Part shown: positions 1 to 10,549 of the stretch, in pieces | Position numbering within the stretch: the first letter of the stretch is position 1 | Layout of the letters: every line of letters starts with the position of its first letter | NCBI RefSeq assembly: GCF_022605725.1 | Contig: NC_065567.1 | Coordinates: forward strand, 26,391,127 to 26,455,126 | Length of the DNA: 64,000 bases | Direction: 5' to 3' | DNA from: Anthonomus grandis grandis | Lineage: Eukaryota; Arthropoda; Insecta; Coleoptera; Curculionidae | Position numbers and translations under genes: made by a program | Notes under the pieces: generated by a model | Told to the model about the DNA's origin: nothing | What the model saw: the letters and a program-made list of their open reading frames with translations, nothing else | The model's database searches: none

Positions 1-1510
1 TATGGCTCAAGTTACCTGGAACTGTCTTTCCTCTTGGACATGACTTCCAAAAATGTCAATAAACAAGCTTCTAATGCATGGAATTTCATGATTTGTCAGT
101 CAAAGCTGAAGAACAATCCAATCAAACTTTTAAAATAAAATGAAGCTTATCTGAGTACTAGAAATGAAATTATGACTCAAGTTAGCCAATACAGTAAGAC
201 CGTTCTCTCTCCTGAACATGATTTCTATTTAACCTTGGATTAAAAATGTTAGAATGCATGGATATTCATAATTCTTTCAATAACAGTTGACAAACAGTAC
301 AAGGAAACTTCTAAAATAAAAATTAAGCAGATCTGAGTACTAGAAGTGAAGTTATGACTCAAGTTACCTGGAACTGTCTTTCCTCTTGGACATGACTTCC
401 AAAAATGTCAATAAACAAGCTTCTAATGCATGGAATTTCATGATTTTTCAGTAAAAGTTGAAGAACAATCTAATTAAACTTTTAAAATAAAATGAAGCTT
501 ATCTGAGTACTAGAAGTGAAATTATGACTCAAGTTAGCTGATATAGTAAAATCCTTTTCCCTCTTGAAAATGATTTTTATATAACCTTGGATAAAAAGGG
601 TTCCAATGCATGGATTTTCATAATTCGTTGAATAGCAGTTGGCAAACAGTACAAAGAAACTTCTAAAATAAAAATCAAGCGGATTTGAGTATTAGAAGTG
701 AAGTTATAGCTTAAGTTATTTGGAACTGTCTTTCCCCTTGGACATGACTTTCAAAAACTTTAATAAAAAAGCTTCTAATAAACGGATTTTCATGATTCTT
801 TCAATGGAAGTTGAAGAACAGTCCAAGCAAACTTCTAAAATAAAAATCAAGTTGATCTGAGTACTAAAAGTAAAATTATGATTCATCTTACCTTAAACAA
901 ATTTCTCTCTTAAACGTGAATTGAATAATCTTGGATAAGAATGGTTCAAATGCATAGATTGTACGCTGAAGAATAGTCCAAGGCAATTTCTAAAACATAA
1001 ATCAAACCAATCAGATCCTTATAAGTAAAATTATGATTCATCGTACCGATAAATGTCTTCCCTCTTGAACATGGTTTCCATAACCTTCGATAAATAAGTT
1101 TCCAGTGCATAGATTTTCAAGATTTTTTGAATAAAAGCTGAAGAGAGTTCCAAGGAATTTTCTTAAACAAAAACCATGTCGATCTGAGTATTAGAAGTAA
1201 AATTATCATTCAATCTCCTTAAAACTGATTTCTCTGTTGGACAATCTTAAATAAAAAAGGTTCTATGATTTTTTAAACAAAATCTGAAGAAAAATCCAGG
1301 GCAACTTCAAAAACATAAATCAAGCTGAACCTAGAAATAAAACAATGATGCAGATTACCTGAAACTATTTTCCCCTCTTGGAAATTGTATCTAGAACTTT
1401 CATGATTCTTTTCACAAAAGCTAACGAATACTCCAAAGAAACTGCTAAAATAAATATTGAGCTGATCTGAGTACTAGAAGTGAAATTGTGACTCAAGTTA
1501 CCTGCTGAAC
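1..1510. repeat. Dimeric ~177-bp tandem repeat
   Basis: The phrase AAGTTACCTGGAACTG recurs near 10 and 362, and a diverged form near 715. Between these lie alternate monomers starting AAGTTAGCYRATAYAGTAA near 180 and 531. Monomers are about 177 bp and alternate in two types, giving a ~353-bp dimer. Shared blocks are CTTCTAATGCATGG and TCTGAGTACTAGAAGTGAA. From about 870 the copies lose length and similarity, and a last recognisable start lies near 1495. The left edge is outside the window. Confidence 0.9.
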
Positions 1511-1612
1511 TCTCTTATCTTATTCTAACATACACTCACTCAAAAATGGTCTAGTTTTACCTCATTCACACTAAAACTAAAACACACCTTTACAGAAAAA
1601 AAGGCAAACTAA

Positions 1613-1618
1613 TTTATT
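1613..1618 (-). terminator. AATAAA polyadenylation signal
   Basis: On the minus strand AATAAA lies about 22 nt after the stop codon of the small acidic-protein gene. It fits a very short 3' untranslated region. Confidence 0.5.
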
Positions 1619-1639
1619 AAATGAACATAAAAAAAAACA

Positions 1640-2247
1640 TTATTCATTTCTAAGTTCATTGTCAACTGCCTCATCGAGTTCTTCTATGGTTTCCATTCTA
1701 TATTCTTCTCCAAGTTGTTCTTCCTGTTCATCTACAACTTCTAACGTATGTTCTTCTTCGGGTTTATCCTCATGTTCCTCCTTGTCTTCCCCTTCAGGTT
1801 TTCCTTGTTGTTCTTCTATACGCTCTTCTTCTATAGGTTCTTCTTTGGTCTTCTCTAGGTTCCATTTTTCTTCCACAAATTCTTCTTGAACCTCAGTTTC
1901 CCCCTCAGCCAAGTTAAGCCATGGAATAGAGTTTTTCATGCCAAACCTGGTGAGAGCCACTCGTTCCGGATCTGTCAGTTCCAAATGAACTTGTTCACAC
2001 ATTTTTCTCCGCCAGATTTCGAAACTGAGTCTCTCTCGTGCATTTAATACGTTAAAATAGACGTGGACTGGTGGAACGCGGAAACGCGGTACCGGAAATA
2101 CTAATCTAAAAAAGAAATTCGTGAAGAACTATGCGTGTTTTGTGTTCAAACTTACCCGCTTAGATAAAAGTTGCATTGTTCCAATTTCTCTTTTAGCTGT
2201 TGGGTGTTTCTGCCAGTGTAATAGTTTTTGATGTATCTCGGATCCAT
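1640..2247 (-). CDS. Two-exon gene for a small acidic protein of unknown function
   Basis: Exon 1 is 2156-2247, starting with ATG at 2247. A GTAAG donor follows at 2155. A pyrimidine-rich TTTTTTAG acceptor ends at 2106. Exon 2 is 1640-2105. The intron splits a glycine codon (phase 2) and the frame joins exactly to give 185 residues. The first ~95 residues are mixed and basic-aromatic (starts MDPRYIKNYY; contains PVPRFRVPPV, then RERLSFEIWRRK). The C-terminal ~85 residues are dominated by Glu, with Lys/Gln/Pro, and are likely disordered or coiled. No signal peptide or membrane segment is seen. I do not recognise the family. The tight intron and clean frame argue for a real gene. Its exact role, and whether further 5' exons exist, cannot be told from the sequence. 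Confidence 0.7.
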
Positions 2248-2263
2248 AGTCTTACAGAATAAA

Positions 2264-2322
2264 TAGGTAAAGCTGGGTAAAACTGAGTAAAAACGGGTAA
2301 AATCGGGTAAAACGCGGTAGAA
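2264..2322. repeat. Short GGGTAAAA-type tandem repeat
   Basis: Five to six degenerate copies of a 10-11-bp unit (variants of ACNGGGTAAA) lie just upstream of the acidic-protein gene, in what would be its promoter region. Confidence 0.6.
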
Positions 2323-2400
2323 AGTCAATAATTGTCAGATGACAAGCGATGACAAGTATTAACTGAATAGAATTGACAGTTGTTTGCGGCAGAGACCACC

Positions 2401-2492
2401 TTGGTGGCGCCAACGGCAACGTAATGGACTATGGTCAGGAGGTTGCAGGTTCAAATCCTGTGACCGCCAATGATAAACTTTGTTTTTTTTTT
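2401..2492 (+). pseudogene. tRNA-like (tRNA-Arg-like) sequence or SINE head
   Basis: An A-box-like TGGCGCCAACGG (2405-2416) is followed by a perfect B box GGTTCAAATCC (2448-2458), and a T-run at about 2482 could terminate polymerase III. The body resembles arginine tRNAs (GACTAYGG...TCAG...AGGTTGCAGGTTC). However, the acceptor strands do not pair cleanly (GACCGCC on the 3' side) and the anticodon arm appears to lack a base. It is best read as a tRNA pseudogene or the head of a tRNA-derived SINE. Confidence 0.5.
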
Positions 2493-3290
2493 ATAATTTT
2501 TATGTTTTTAAATGTTATTTTTTTTATGAATAAATCTAGTTTTATATTTAATTATGAGTGTAAAATATTATAATATCAGATTTAAAAAGAGAAAATTTTT
2601 TCTGTTTTGGTTGGACTTTTTTTTAATAACTGTCATCTTAAAAGGAGGTCTGATCTGCATTCTGAGTAAGCCATATCTCCTTGTCATGCATCTGCAATTG
2701 TGTCCTGCCGCAAATTATAGTTTCCACCATTCGGACGCCGACGACGCGTCGCGACGCCATGTTACCCTGTCAACAAAACGTGGCTTGCATTACGTTCGGA
2801 TTAATTTATAAGGTTATTCTGCTGAATCCTATATTTGAAGAGACGCCGTCCAGACAAGCAACGCTATTTGGTTGCTTACATGTACAATTTAAGGGATATT
2901 TGTTTGATGAATGCAATTCTGATAAGCCTGAATGCTCTTCATATGAGTATGTAATAAATTTTATTCCAACGTTTTTGTTCAATATTTTCCTTAGTCACAC
3001 ACATATAAGTTATTGGCCAACTTATCTTTTTGAGTCATCCAGGAGATAATTTTTTTTTATAGGCTCTCTACCACTTTTGCATTTTATTGGTGACCCTAGA
3101 ATATAAACAAAAATATTCCCTTATCAGTAACTTGGGTAAAATTTGGAAAAATATCCGAAAACTAGTAACTAAAAGCCCTACAACTTTCCCCATTTAATCA
3201 ATTTTCTATCTCTTATAGTTTCCAAGATACCCATACATGTACACCCAATTTGGGCCACACTGTATATTTACTCTGAATTGATGGAATTTA
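2493..3290. other. Non-coding stretch with a transposon-like end
   Basis: No supported gene. Overlapping short open frames at 2554-3049 have no family signature or splice context. GGGCCACACTGTATA near 3262-3276 resembles the CAGGGTGG-type ends seen at 43301, so part of this may be a decayed DNA element. Confidence 0.35.
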
Positions 3291-3660
3291 CTCAACTGCC
3301 TGGAAGAAATCAAATTATTCTTCCAAGCAACTTAACTGAAAATTGTTACCATCCTTTTTTTTTTGTTTGAGGGTTCAATACGTTGACTAATTCTCTCTTT
3401 ATGGGATGATTGAATTCATTCAACTATCTGAAAGTAATAAAAATATTCGTCCAGGCAGTTGAGTGATTTACGCTTTTTGTTCACTATAAGATGATTAAAC
3501 TGCCTGATAGCCGATCACAAATAACATTTCCAAATAACAATTCATGGTTTAACCATCATTGGACAGTCAACAATTCCTGATATGAATGGGTCAAATCAGA
3601 TGAATTTAAAGACCCTTTCCAGGCAATTGGGTATACTAAATAATCTGGAAAGGGTATACA
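3290..3660. repeat. Cluster of AACTGCCTGGAA / TTCCAGGCAGTT motifs
   Basis: The motif occurs in both orientations near 3294, 3446, 3498 and 3619, spaced by AT-rich DNA. The same motif recurs at 16.7-18.4, 19.0, 37.2, 47.9-48.2 and 60.2 kb. No coding frame is seen. Confidence 0.6.
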
Positions 3661-5294
3661 TGTGACGTACTATAAAGATTATGAATGGAAAGTCAAATAT
3701 TGCTGCCTTCCAATACTACCTATGTATATGTCCTAATTCATCTTAAACGGCAACAAGGATTGACAGGAGTTGAAATCTTGCATATTTGATGTTTAAGTTT
3801 TTTTTGTGGTATACCTTTTATTAAAACAGCACTAATAATAATATAGTTTATTATCTCACATTTTCTGGAAAAAATTTGACAACAAAACAGTTCATGATCT
3901 ACATTTTGTTTTTTGTGTGGTCTCTTAGAGAAATAATGGATGATATGTTTCGATTCAATTACCTTGATTTTATACACATTTGGCAATTTAAAAGTAGATT
4001 TGTTTACATTTAGCTTTGTCCATGGACTATTTTATTTTAGTGATTTGATATGAATAAATACTCTCTTCCTGTATATCATAGTTGAATTCCTATTTAATTA
4101 ATGCAGACAGTCAATTGATATGTGACCCCACTTGTAAAGGAATCTGCTTTATGACATATTAACGAATGCATACCAAATACACATTTAATCATCCAGATAT
4201 TCGGAGACTAATTTGCTTTGACGTGAATTGCTTTTGTATGCTATATTAAACCGGAAACGTCAATCTCCCTAGCTCTCTCAAAACAACTTTTCGGGCATAT
4301 TATAACGATGAATTCGGCTTACTAGCATAACAAAGAAACGCTCGATATCTGGATAAAACGTTAATTAGATCTTAAGTCCTATCGCGTGTTTCCTTCATAG
4401 GAACGACGTGAAATTAAGACGTTTTCTATTGTCTGGAGAGTCTACTGCGGCTTGGCACAATGCAGTTCAGAAAGTCGAAGGATTAATAATTAGTCTTTTG
4501 TCATCGAAGACAAAAGTAACTGGGTCCCGATTGAACTATAATAGGTTTAGTGCAGCCAGGAAGCATTATGTTAAATTAGTATTTAGAATAAATTATGTGT
4601 ATATTAAAGAAGGTTCTTCACTAAACAACGTTCTATCCCAAGCAACACTGAACCGTATATTAAACGTTGAAAACGATCTACTACCATCTGTTACATTGTT
4701 TTATTCAAACCTACAACCTTAAAATAGCTGTATATTATTAATAGAGTTTAGGATTGTGTGATTATTTGCTACTTCCGGGCTTACTCTAAAATGGTCGAGA
4801 AATTCTATAATAGTAATAGTTATATTCTATTATTATATTCCACTAAATTGGGACACAGTTACATCAAAATAATTCTCGTAAAAGTAAATCTTCCTTAAAA
4901 GTCTGTGTCGGAATCAACAAAATTCTGATCAGATTCTTCCGACGATTCAAAATCACTCATCTCCTTAATGTTTATTTTTAGACTAATCCTAGAATTTTTC
5001 AAAACAAATAGCAAGGACTATACAAAAGGATAAAATACAAACAACATTTTAGAGGTTAAGTTTGTATTCCAAAGATCAGCGTTGACTAGCTGCACGAATT
5101 CTCTGACACTTTGCTTGAAATAAATCCGAAAACAAGTCTGATTATCAGATGACAATCAGAAATTTGTGTAAGAACATCAAACTTTTGGTTTGAAACCGAT
5201 CAGAAGTTTCATTTTACTCTATTGCGCATGTTTATTTGTCGAAAACTTGTTTCTTACTGCTGTGAGAACAAACCTTTCAACGTATAAAATACAA
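3661..5294. other. Non-coding, apparently low-copy DNA
   Basis: No supported gene. An open frame of 104 codons at 4408-4722 (plus) shows no recognisable domain, signal peptide or splice partner. It may be chance or an old relic. Confidence 0.3.
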
Positions 5295-6104
5295 GTTTCT
5301 ATCAGTGGTGAAGCGTAAATTTTTTTTTCAGGTAGACAAACAATAAAAATCGTTAATTAGAGAGAAATGTGTATTCAATATTATTCACTTTAATGAAATA
5401 CAGAATGAAAGCGCATGAAGTATTAACTCAAAGAGAAAAATTATGTAGTGATATAAAAAAGAAATAAATAATTACTACTAGCATAAAAAGATAGATAGAT
5501 AAAAATAAATACTACTTACAAAAAAACACAACATAGGTATAACCATAACTTATAAATCCATAATATCCATTATTTTAAAATTAATTAAAGACAAATAAAA
5601 ACACAACTAAAATACAATTGACAATATCGAACAGTCCTCTATCTATCCAAAACCTTTTCTATACACCCAAAAATAAAAATTCTAATTATTAAATTACTAC
5701 AGCACGCGCCCGCACCAAATGCCAAATGCAGATTTATCAAAACAAAAATGAAGATGTATCGCGGCCGACCAGATCAAGCGTGTCCATAGACCATACCTCA
5801 ACAGCATAATAAAATAGCTGGTCGACTTCGATAGACAAATAGTATACATTAATTGGGACTCGTATACATCAACCCTGCATTTTTATTTTAATTTGTGCGT
5901 CAGGCGGGGTGCGCCTTCGGATTAATCATTATTAGATACTATTTAATAATAGTAAGGAGAGGCTACGTTCAGTGTTAATTTTTTTTTTATTTTAATTCAA
6001 CAATTACATGAAATAATTACGTGATAAATTAATAACAAATAACTGGATAATTTTGGGTAGACAGTGTCTACCTTTGCTACTCGTGCTTCGCCACTGGTTT
6101 CTAT
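5295..6104. mobile_element. hAT-type non-autonomous element with exact 8-bp target duplication
   Basis: The element runs 5303-6096. It begins CAGTGGTGAAGC and ends GCTTCGCCACTG, so the termini are inverted with one mismatch. GGTAGACA / TGTCTACC lies further in on the two sides. It is flanked on both sides by GTTTCTAT (5295-5302 and 6097-6104), an exact 8-bp duplication as hAT transposases make. The interior is AT-rich and holds no transposase, so it is a miniature or deletion derivative mobilised in trans. Confidence 0.85.
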
Positions 6105-6223
6105 ATCCTTTTTATAAACGTCCTTAGATAAACAAAAAACTTATACCATGGTAAACGTATCCAAAAATCTCATCCATTATTCTCTAAGGGACCAACATAC
6201 AAAATTGACGAAAACACAAAGTC

Positions 6224-6372
6224 ACGGTCTCACAGCATGTAATAAACGGGCCACACGTGTTTCGCTCTAATTAGAGCATCATCAGGCCTTTAGAAGCCAT
6301 CCACACTTTTCATTTTATGTACTGTGAAGTGTGTGGATGGCTTCTAAAGGTCTGGTGATGCTCTAATTAGAA
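6224..6372. mobile_element. Foldback element copy 1
   Basis: Near-perfect arms at 6266-6306 and 6331-6371 (TCTAATTAGAGCATCATCAG outermost) form a hairpin with a short loop. The left flank carries CACGTGTTTCGCTC and CGGTCTCA, as in copies 2 and 3. The matching right flank is missing, so this copy is incomplete. Confidence 0.75.
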
Positions 6373-7171
6373 TTTTTTATCTATAAATTCATACGTATAT
6401 CAAAAACTTTCATTAAATGATATTTTTATACATAAATTATACGCTGAAATTAAAACTCGTTTTTATACAAAAATAAACAAAACATTTATTCAATTCTTTA
6501 AACAAACAAATTATCCTATGGAACAAGACAAATTAACAAAAAGATTCTACGTAAAATAAAAAAAATGTAAACAAAATTACACCTTGTCAGTTTTATAAAA
6601 GTGCCGGTTTAATTTTAGCCAGTTCTTTACGTATCCAGTCGTATACGATATTTCTACTATATTCGTTGGCTTGCTAAATTTGTACCTACATAACATTAAT
6701 ATAAACACGCATTGAATACATACCAACAAACGAAGTTAACGCTTGTGAAACCATCGAATATTATTGTAAGAAGATTACCTTTAGCACAAGTACCAACGCA
6801 AAGGCACACAATTTATACGTATACTGTATACCATTTATATACTCATTTGAAAACGTCTTATATACGTTTATTTTCATTAACTTTTTGACTGAAACTCTAT
6901 TTATCTGAAAATCACAGTAATCAGTTTAGTAGAGAACCCACAATGCAGTGCTTTTTAAGTCAAATCATTTAAAGAATAAGCTATTAATTGACGATATGCC
7001 AGAAAAAATATACGTTTTAGGTATACGTTAAAAAGTAGTAACATTTATTTACTATAATAAATATATATGTTACGATGATATGAAGATAAAGTCTTATAAT
7101 ATGCGTATATACGCTAGAAATTATATACTATTTTTAAATGAACAATACGTTAAATAAATGTATATACTATA
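6373..7171. other. AT-rich non-coding stretch
   Basis: Rich in TATACGTATA-like and AACGTTTA words. No gene or complete element was identified. Confidence 0.4.
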
Positions 7172-7347
7172 CAGTGTTCCTTGGGATGGTCATTATCATT
7201 CAAGTACAGGGTTTTTCCCCATATATTGACCCTCCCTCTAGAGGGGTTAGGTGAAAAGTAAAAAAAAAACGTTATGCAAAACTTTAAAATTTTTGTTTCG
7301 ATGTCAAATTTTGACAGGTGGTTAGTTTTTTCTTATGGAACACCCTG
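7172..7347. mobile_element. Small TIR element with TA duplication (CAGGGTGTTCC type)
   Basis: The left end CAGTGTTCCTTGGGA and the right end TCTTATGGAACACCCTG are imperfect inverted repeats flanked by TA. This fits a ~176-bp MITE of the Tc1/mariner superfamily. Confidence 0.6.
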
Positions 7348-7656
7348 TATACGACTTCATAGTTAAAAAGAGAGGAATTTTTTGATTTCAAATAAATATA
7401 GTTTAACTACTTTTAATTAAATATTGAAGATCTTGGTGCATTGTTATTGGCATTTATTAGGAAACAAATAATTCTATTATAAATTATATTAGCGAAGATC
7501 ATCATAGACAATTTATAATTAATACGATACACAAAATTAAACAAGTATATTTGTAAAAAAAAAAATATCTCGTAATAATTAATAAATCTTGATAGCAAAA
7601 TGATACCGAAAGAAGTCGTGCATATTCTCAAAGAGGCCTTGCGAACAACACAACAA
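7348..7656. other. AT-rich non-coding spacer
   Basis: A 72-codon minus-strand open frame here is low-complexity and is judged to be chance. Nothing else is supported. Confidence 0.35.
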
Positions 7657-7893
7657 GTCTCAGTCTCAGATCAAACTGGTGACACGTGTTTCGCTCCTAA
7701 GAGCATCATCAGATCTTAAGAAAGTTAAAAACACTCCCGACTGGGTCAATTATACAATGTAAATGACCAATGTGTGTGTATAATTGATCCAGTTGAGCGG
7801 GTTTTTAACCTTCTTAAGGTCTGATGATGCCCTTAGGAGCGAAACATGTGTCACCACTTTAACCAATAAAATAAATTTTTTGAGACCGAGACC
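7657..7893. mobile_element. Foldback element copy 2
   Basis: The outer ends pair (GTCTCAGTCTCA left, TGAGACCGAGAC right). The inner arms carry ACACGTGTTTCGCTCCTAAG and GAGCATCATCAGA, then CTTAAGA, inverted around a ~100-bp centre. It is the same family as the elements at 6224 and 20597. Small open frames over the right arm are shadows. Confidence 0.8.
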
Positions 7894-9204
7894 GTTTTTT
7901 TTAATGATAACTGATAGTTTTTGTAATAAACGTGAAACACTAACAATCCCAAGCAACACACGATGGTTAAATAAACGTTTGTTTTTGGTTGAACTTCAAC
8001 TATAAGTATCGGATAAAATGTCCGCATAATATATGTTGAGGAATTTAATATTATGTTTAACTAAAGGTTTATTACATATTAATAATATATAATTATTATT
8101 TCATAAAAGTTAAACGTTTACGTATGGTATATTGTGTACTATTTAAAGACGTTTATGAAATGCGTTTACTGAAATTAGATTTATTTTTAAATAACTTTAC
8201 TACCGATGTAGATATTTTTTTTTAATTTGCAGATGTGTTTTATGCATTGTCGACGTATAAAGAAAAAAAATTATTTTTATCAGTGGCGTCCATAAGAGAT
8301 TTATCGTAAATATTATTTAATAGAAAAAAGTATATCACTGCATTTTTCTAAAATAAATTTTATTCTTTAAAATCTTATTTGGTATAATTATTGTTTTATA
8401 CACGTTGATGCATTTCCTATTTTTTTAAGATTTCACTATAAGATATATACGCGTATGAAAAGTATATCGATTTCTACACAGTGGCATATATGTGATAGCG
8501 GGGTCATTTTATCACATATTTGTGGCGTAGCGATTAAGTGTAAAGACTAGCCAAGTAAATCCCTTGTCAATTGTTTTAAATACGGAAATGTTCTCTCTTG
8601 TGTAAACAGAATCGTATATGATACGCGTATATTCTACAGTTTAATAAATATACCAATAGTTTTAATTTAAAAACTGTATTTTTGAACCCAGGTAATGAGA
8701 AGTTGTCTAGAACCAAAAAAAAATGAAATTTTTTAAAAACTTAATGACTTATCTTAAAGAAACTGAATTTCCACTTATTTGCGACCAAAAATGGCACAAG
8801 TACTGCAATTTTCATAGCGATACGCCTTGTTTTCGAAAAATAAAATGGGTTTTTTCACGTTTCACTCGAAAACCTTAAGGTTATGTGAAAAAATTATATA
8901 TACAAGAACTGTAGATTTTTTTATCACCTATAATTTTCTTAAAAAGCATTTTTTTCTCAGGCAATTATTTTTTGCAGAAAAATCGTTTTTCATTAACCCT
9001 ACTCTTAGCCCCCCACCCACCCCACTCTACTTACCAGTAAAAAAATGTTTTCAAAAATCATTATTTGCCAAAATAATACGCATAAATAACAGTTGGTTTC
9101 GTCGCTAATATTTAATATAAAAACACGATTTGTTTATTTCAATTTGATATAATTATACTTATGTATAATATTAATTTATTTACATTATTATTTTTGCATT
9201 TTTT

Positions 9205-9465
9205 TTATTGATTTACATTTGTAATTCTTTTTATTATGATTTTTTGTAATTCTATAGATTTGATATATTTGGTTATTTGTTTTTTAAGTCTCCTTGTATG
9301 TCGTTCAATGAACGTAAGTTCAATATATTCAACCGGAAATTCAGCCAAAAGCTCTGTGTTACTCTTGAACAATGATAAAGATGAAACTGCTCTTTTTCTA
9401 TCTAAATACCTCAGCAAGGAATTATTCGACCATCGAAGCAGAAAAATAAGCCTTAACATCAACAC
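9205..9465 (-). pseudogene. Possible coding relic inside the large element
   Basis: An 86-codon minus-strand frame of coding-like composition (contains LLAEFPVEYIELTFIERHTR) lies between the left arm and the satellite array. No family is recognised. It may be what remains of the element's own gene, or chance. The plus-strand frame over the same bases is less plausible. Confidence 0.25.
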
Positions 9466-9565
9466 TCTTCATTTCAATAGAGCGAATCCTAGAACGCTAA
9501 ATAGGCATTCCAGGGAAACTGGAATACCGGGTAACCTGGAAAAGCACTTGGATGATACATTTTAA

Positions 9566-10540
9566 AGAAGGTATTGAGGGACAGCGATATGATGCGCACT
9601 GCTGATTTTACCTGGATCAATTAGTGATTCACGAACACATCTATTGAAATAGAAAATTAATTTGCCATTTGCCATGATTTGCAAGGCCTTTTTTTTAAGC
9701 TTTTCTAGAATGATATTGATCATGGATCAATGACAAATCTTCAGCTAAAGGTTAGGGGGGGGGTCAATATATATATGCCTGTACATTTGTTTAATATAAA
9801 TTTGCCGTTCAAAGCTTGCCAACTATTAATTTACCGAAGTGGCATAGCGGGTTTCCGAAAGCAGCCATATATCAGTACAAGAAAATGTGCCGAAGTTATA
9901 CCCCGAATACAAATTTCGCCTCGTTTGTTTTGTTAACTTAGGCGGTTGTCGAACAGAGTGCATTCTCTCCGATAAGAGAAACTTGCGGAACAGCTATTAA
10001 TATCAATTCAATTTCGTGCATTAAAACGCGACCGAGATCATTAATCCTGACCTAATAACTTATACTGTTAAAATAAAACCCATTATGCGGTGCTACGTGC
10101 ATCACCAAGAGATTAGAGAAAAACAACAATCTCATTTCTATGCTGAAGTTAATCAATAAAGGAGACATTTTCCTAATTTTTAATTCAAAACTCTCGCCAA
10201 TTAATAACTTCCTCACTTCACATGAGGTTGTGGAATGTGGAATTCAATCCTAGAAAGAGAGAATAAGTGCACATTTTTTATGGAGGCTCCCAAAAAATAA
10301 AAGCACAAATTTTGAAAAATAGCAAAAAATAATACAAATGTACAAATAGTTGGAAGTTAATTAGGTCTATCTCAGACCAACCCATTACCAGATTTATAAA
10401 TAAAATAAGATATAATATGACCTGTTTATACTATAATAACCAAGAAAAATTATATTATATTATATTCGTATCAATCTACTCGGATAGCAGATACGTCCTA
10501 TAAAGTGAACTTCAATTTTATAGCAGAATGAATCAAAATC
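9566..10540. other. Non-coding stretch inside the large element
   Basis: Less AT-biased sequence with no supported gene. Small frames at 9730-9936 lack any family signature. Confidence 0.3.
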
Positions 10541-10549
10541 CTAGAGAAA

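Noticed and set aside
1659..1889. Ser-rich 76-codon plus-strand frame
   Set aside because: It is the complement of the Glu-rich exon on the minus strand.
2401..2470. Functional tRNA-Arg gene
   Set aside because: Acceptor stem does not pair and the anticodon arm is short by a base.
2681..3049. 122-codon plus-strand frame as a gene
   Set aside because: No domain, no splice or polyadenylation context, and it overlaps another equally open frame.
4408..4722. 104-codon plus-strand frame as a gene
   Set aside because: Coding-like composition is weak and no family or flanking exon could be found.
9236..9565. 109-codon plus-strand frame
   Set aside because: No family signature; the minus-strand frame over the same DNA looks more coding-like, and even that is doubtful.
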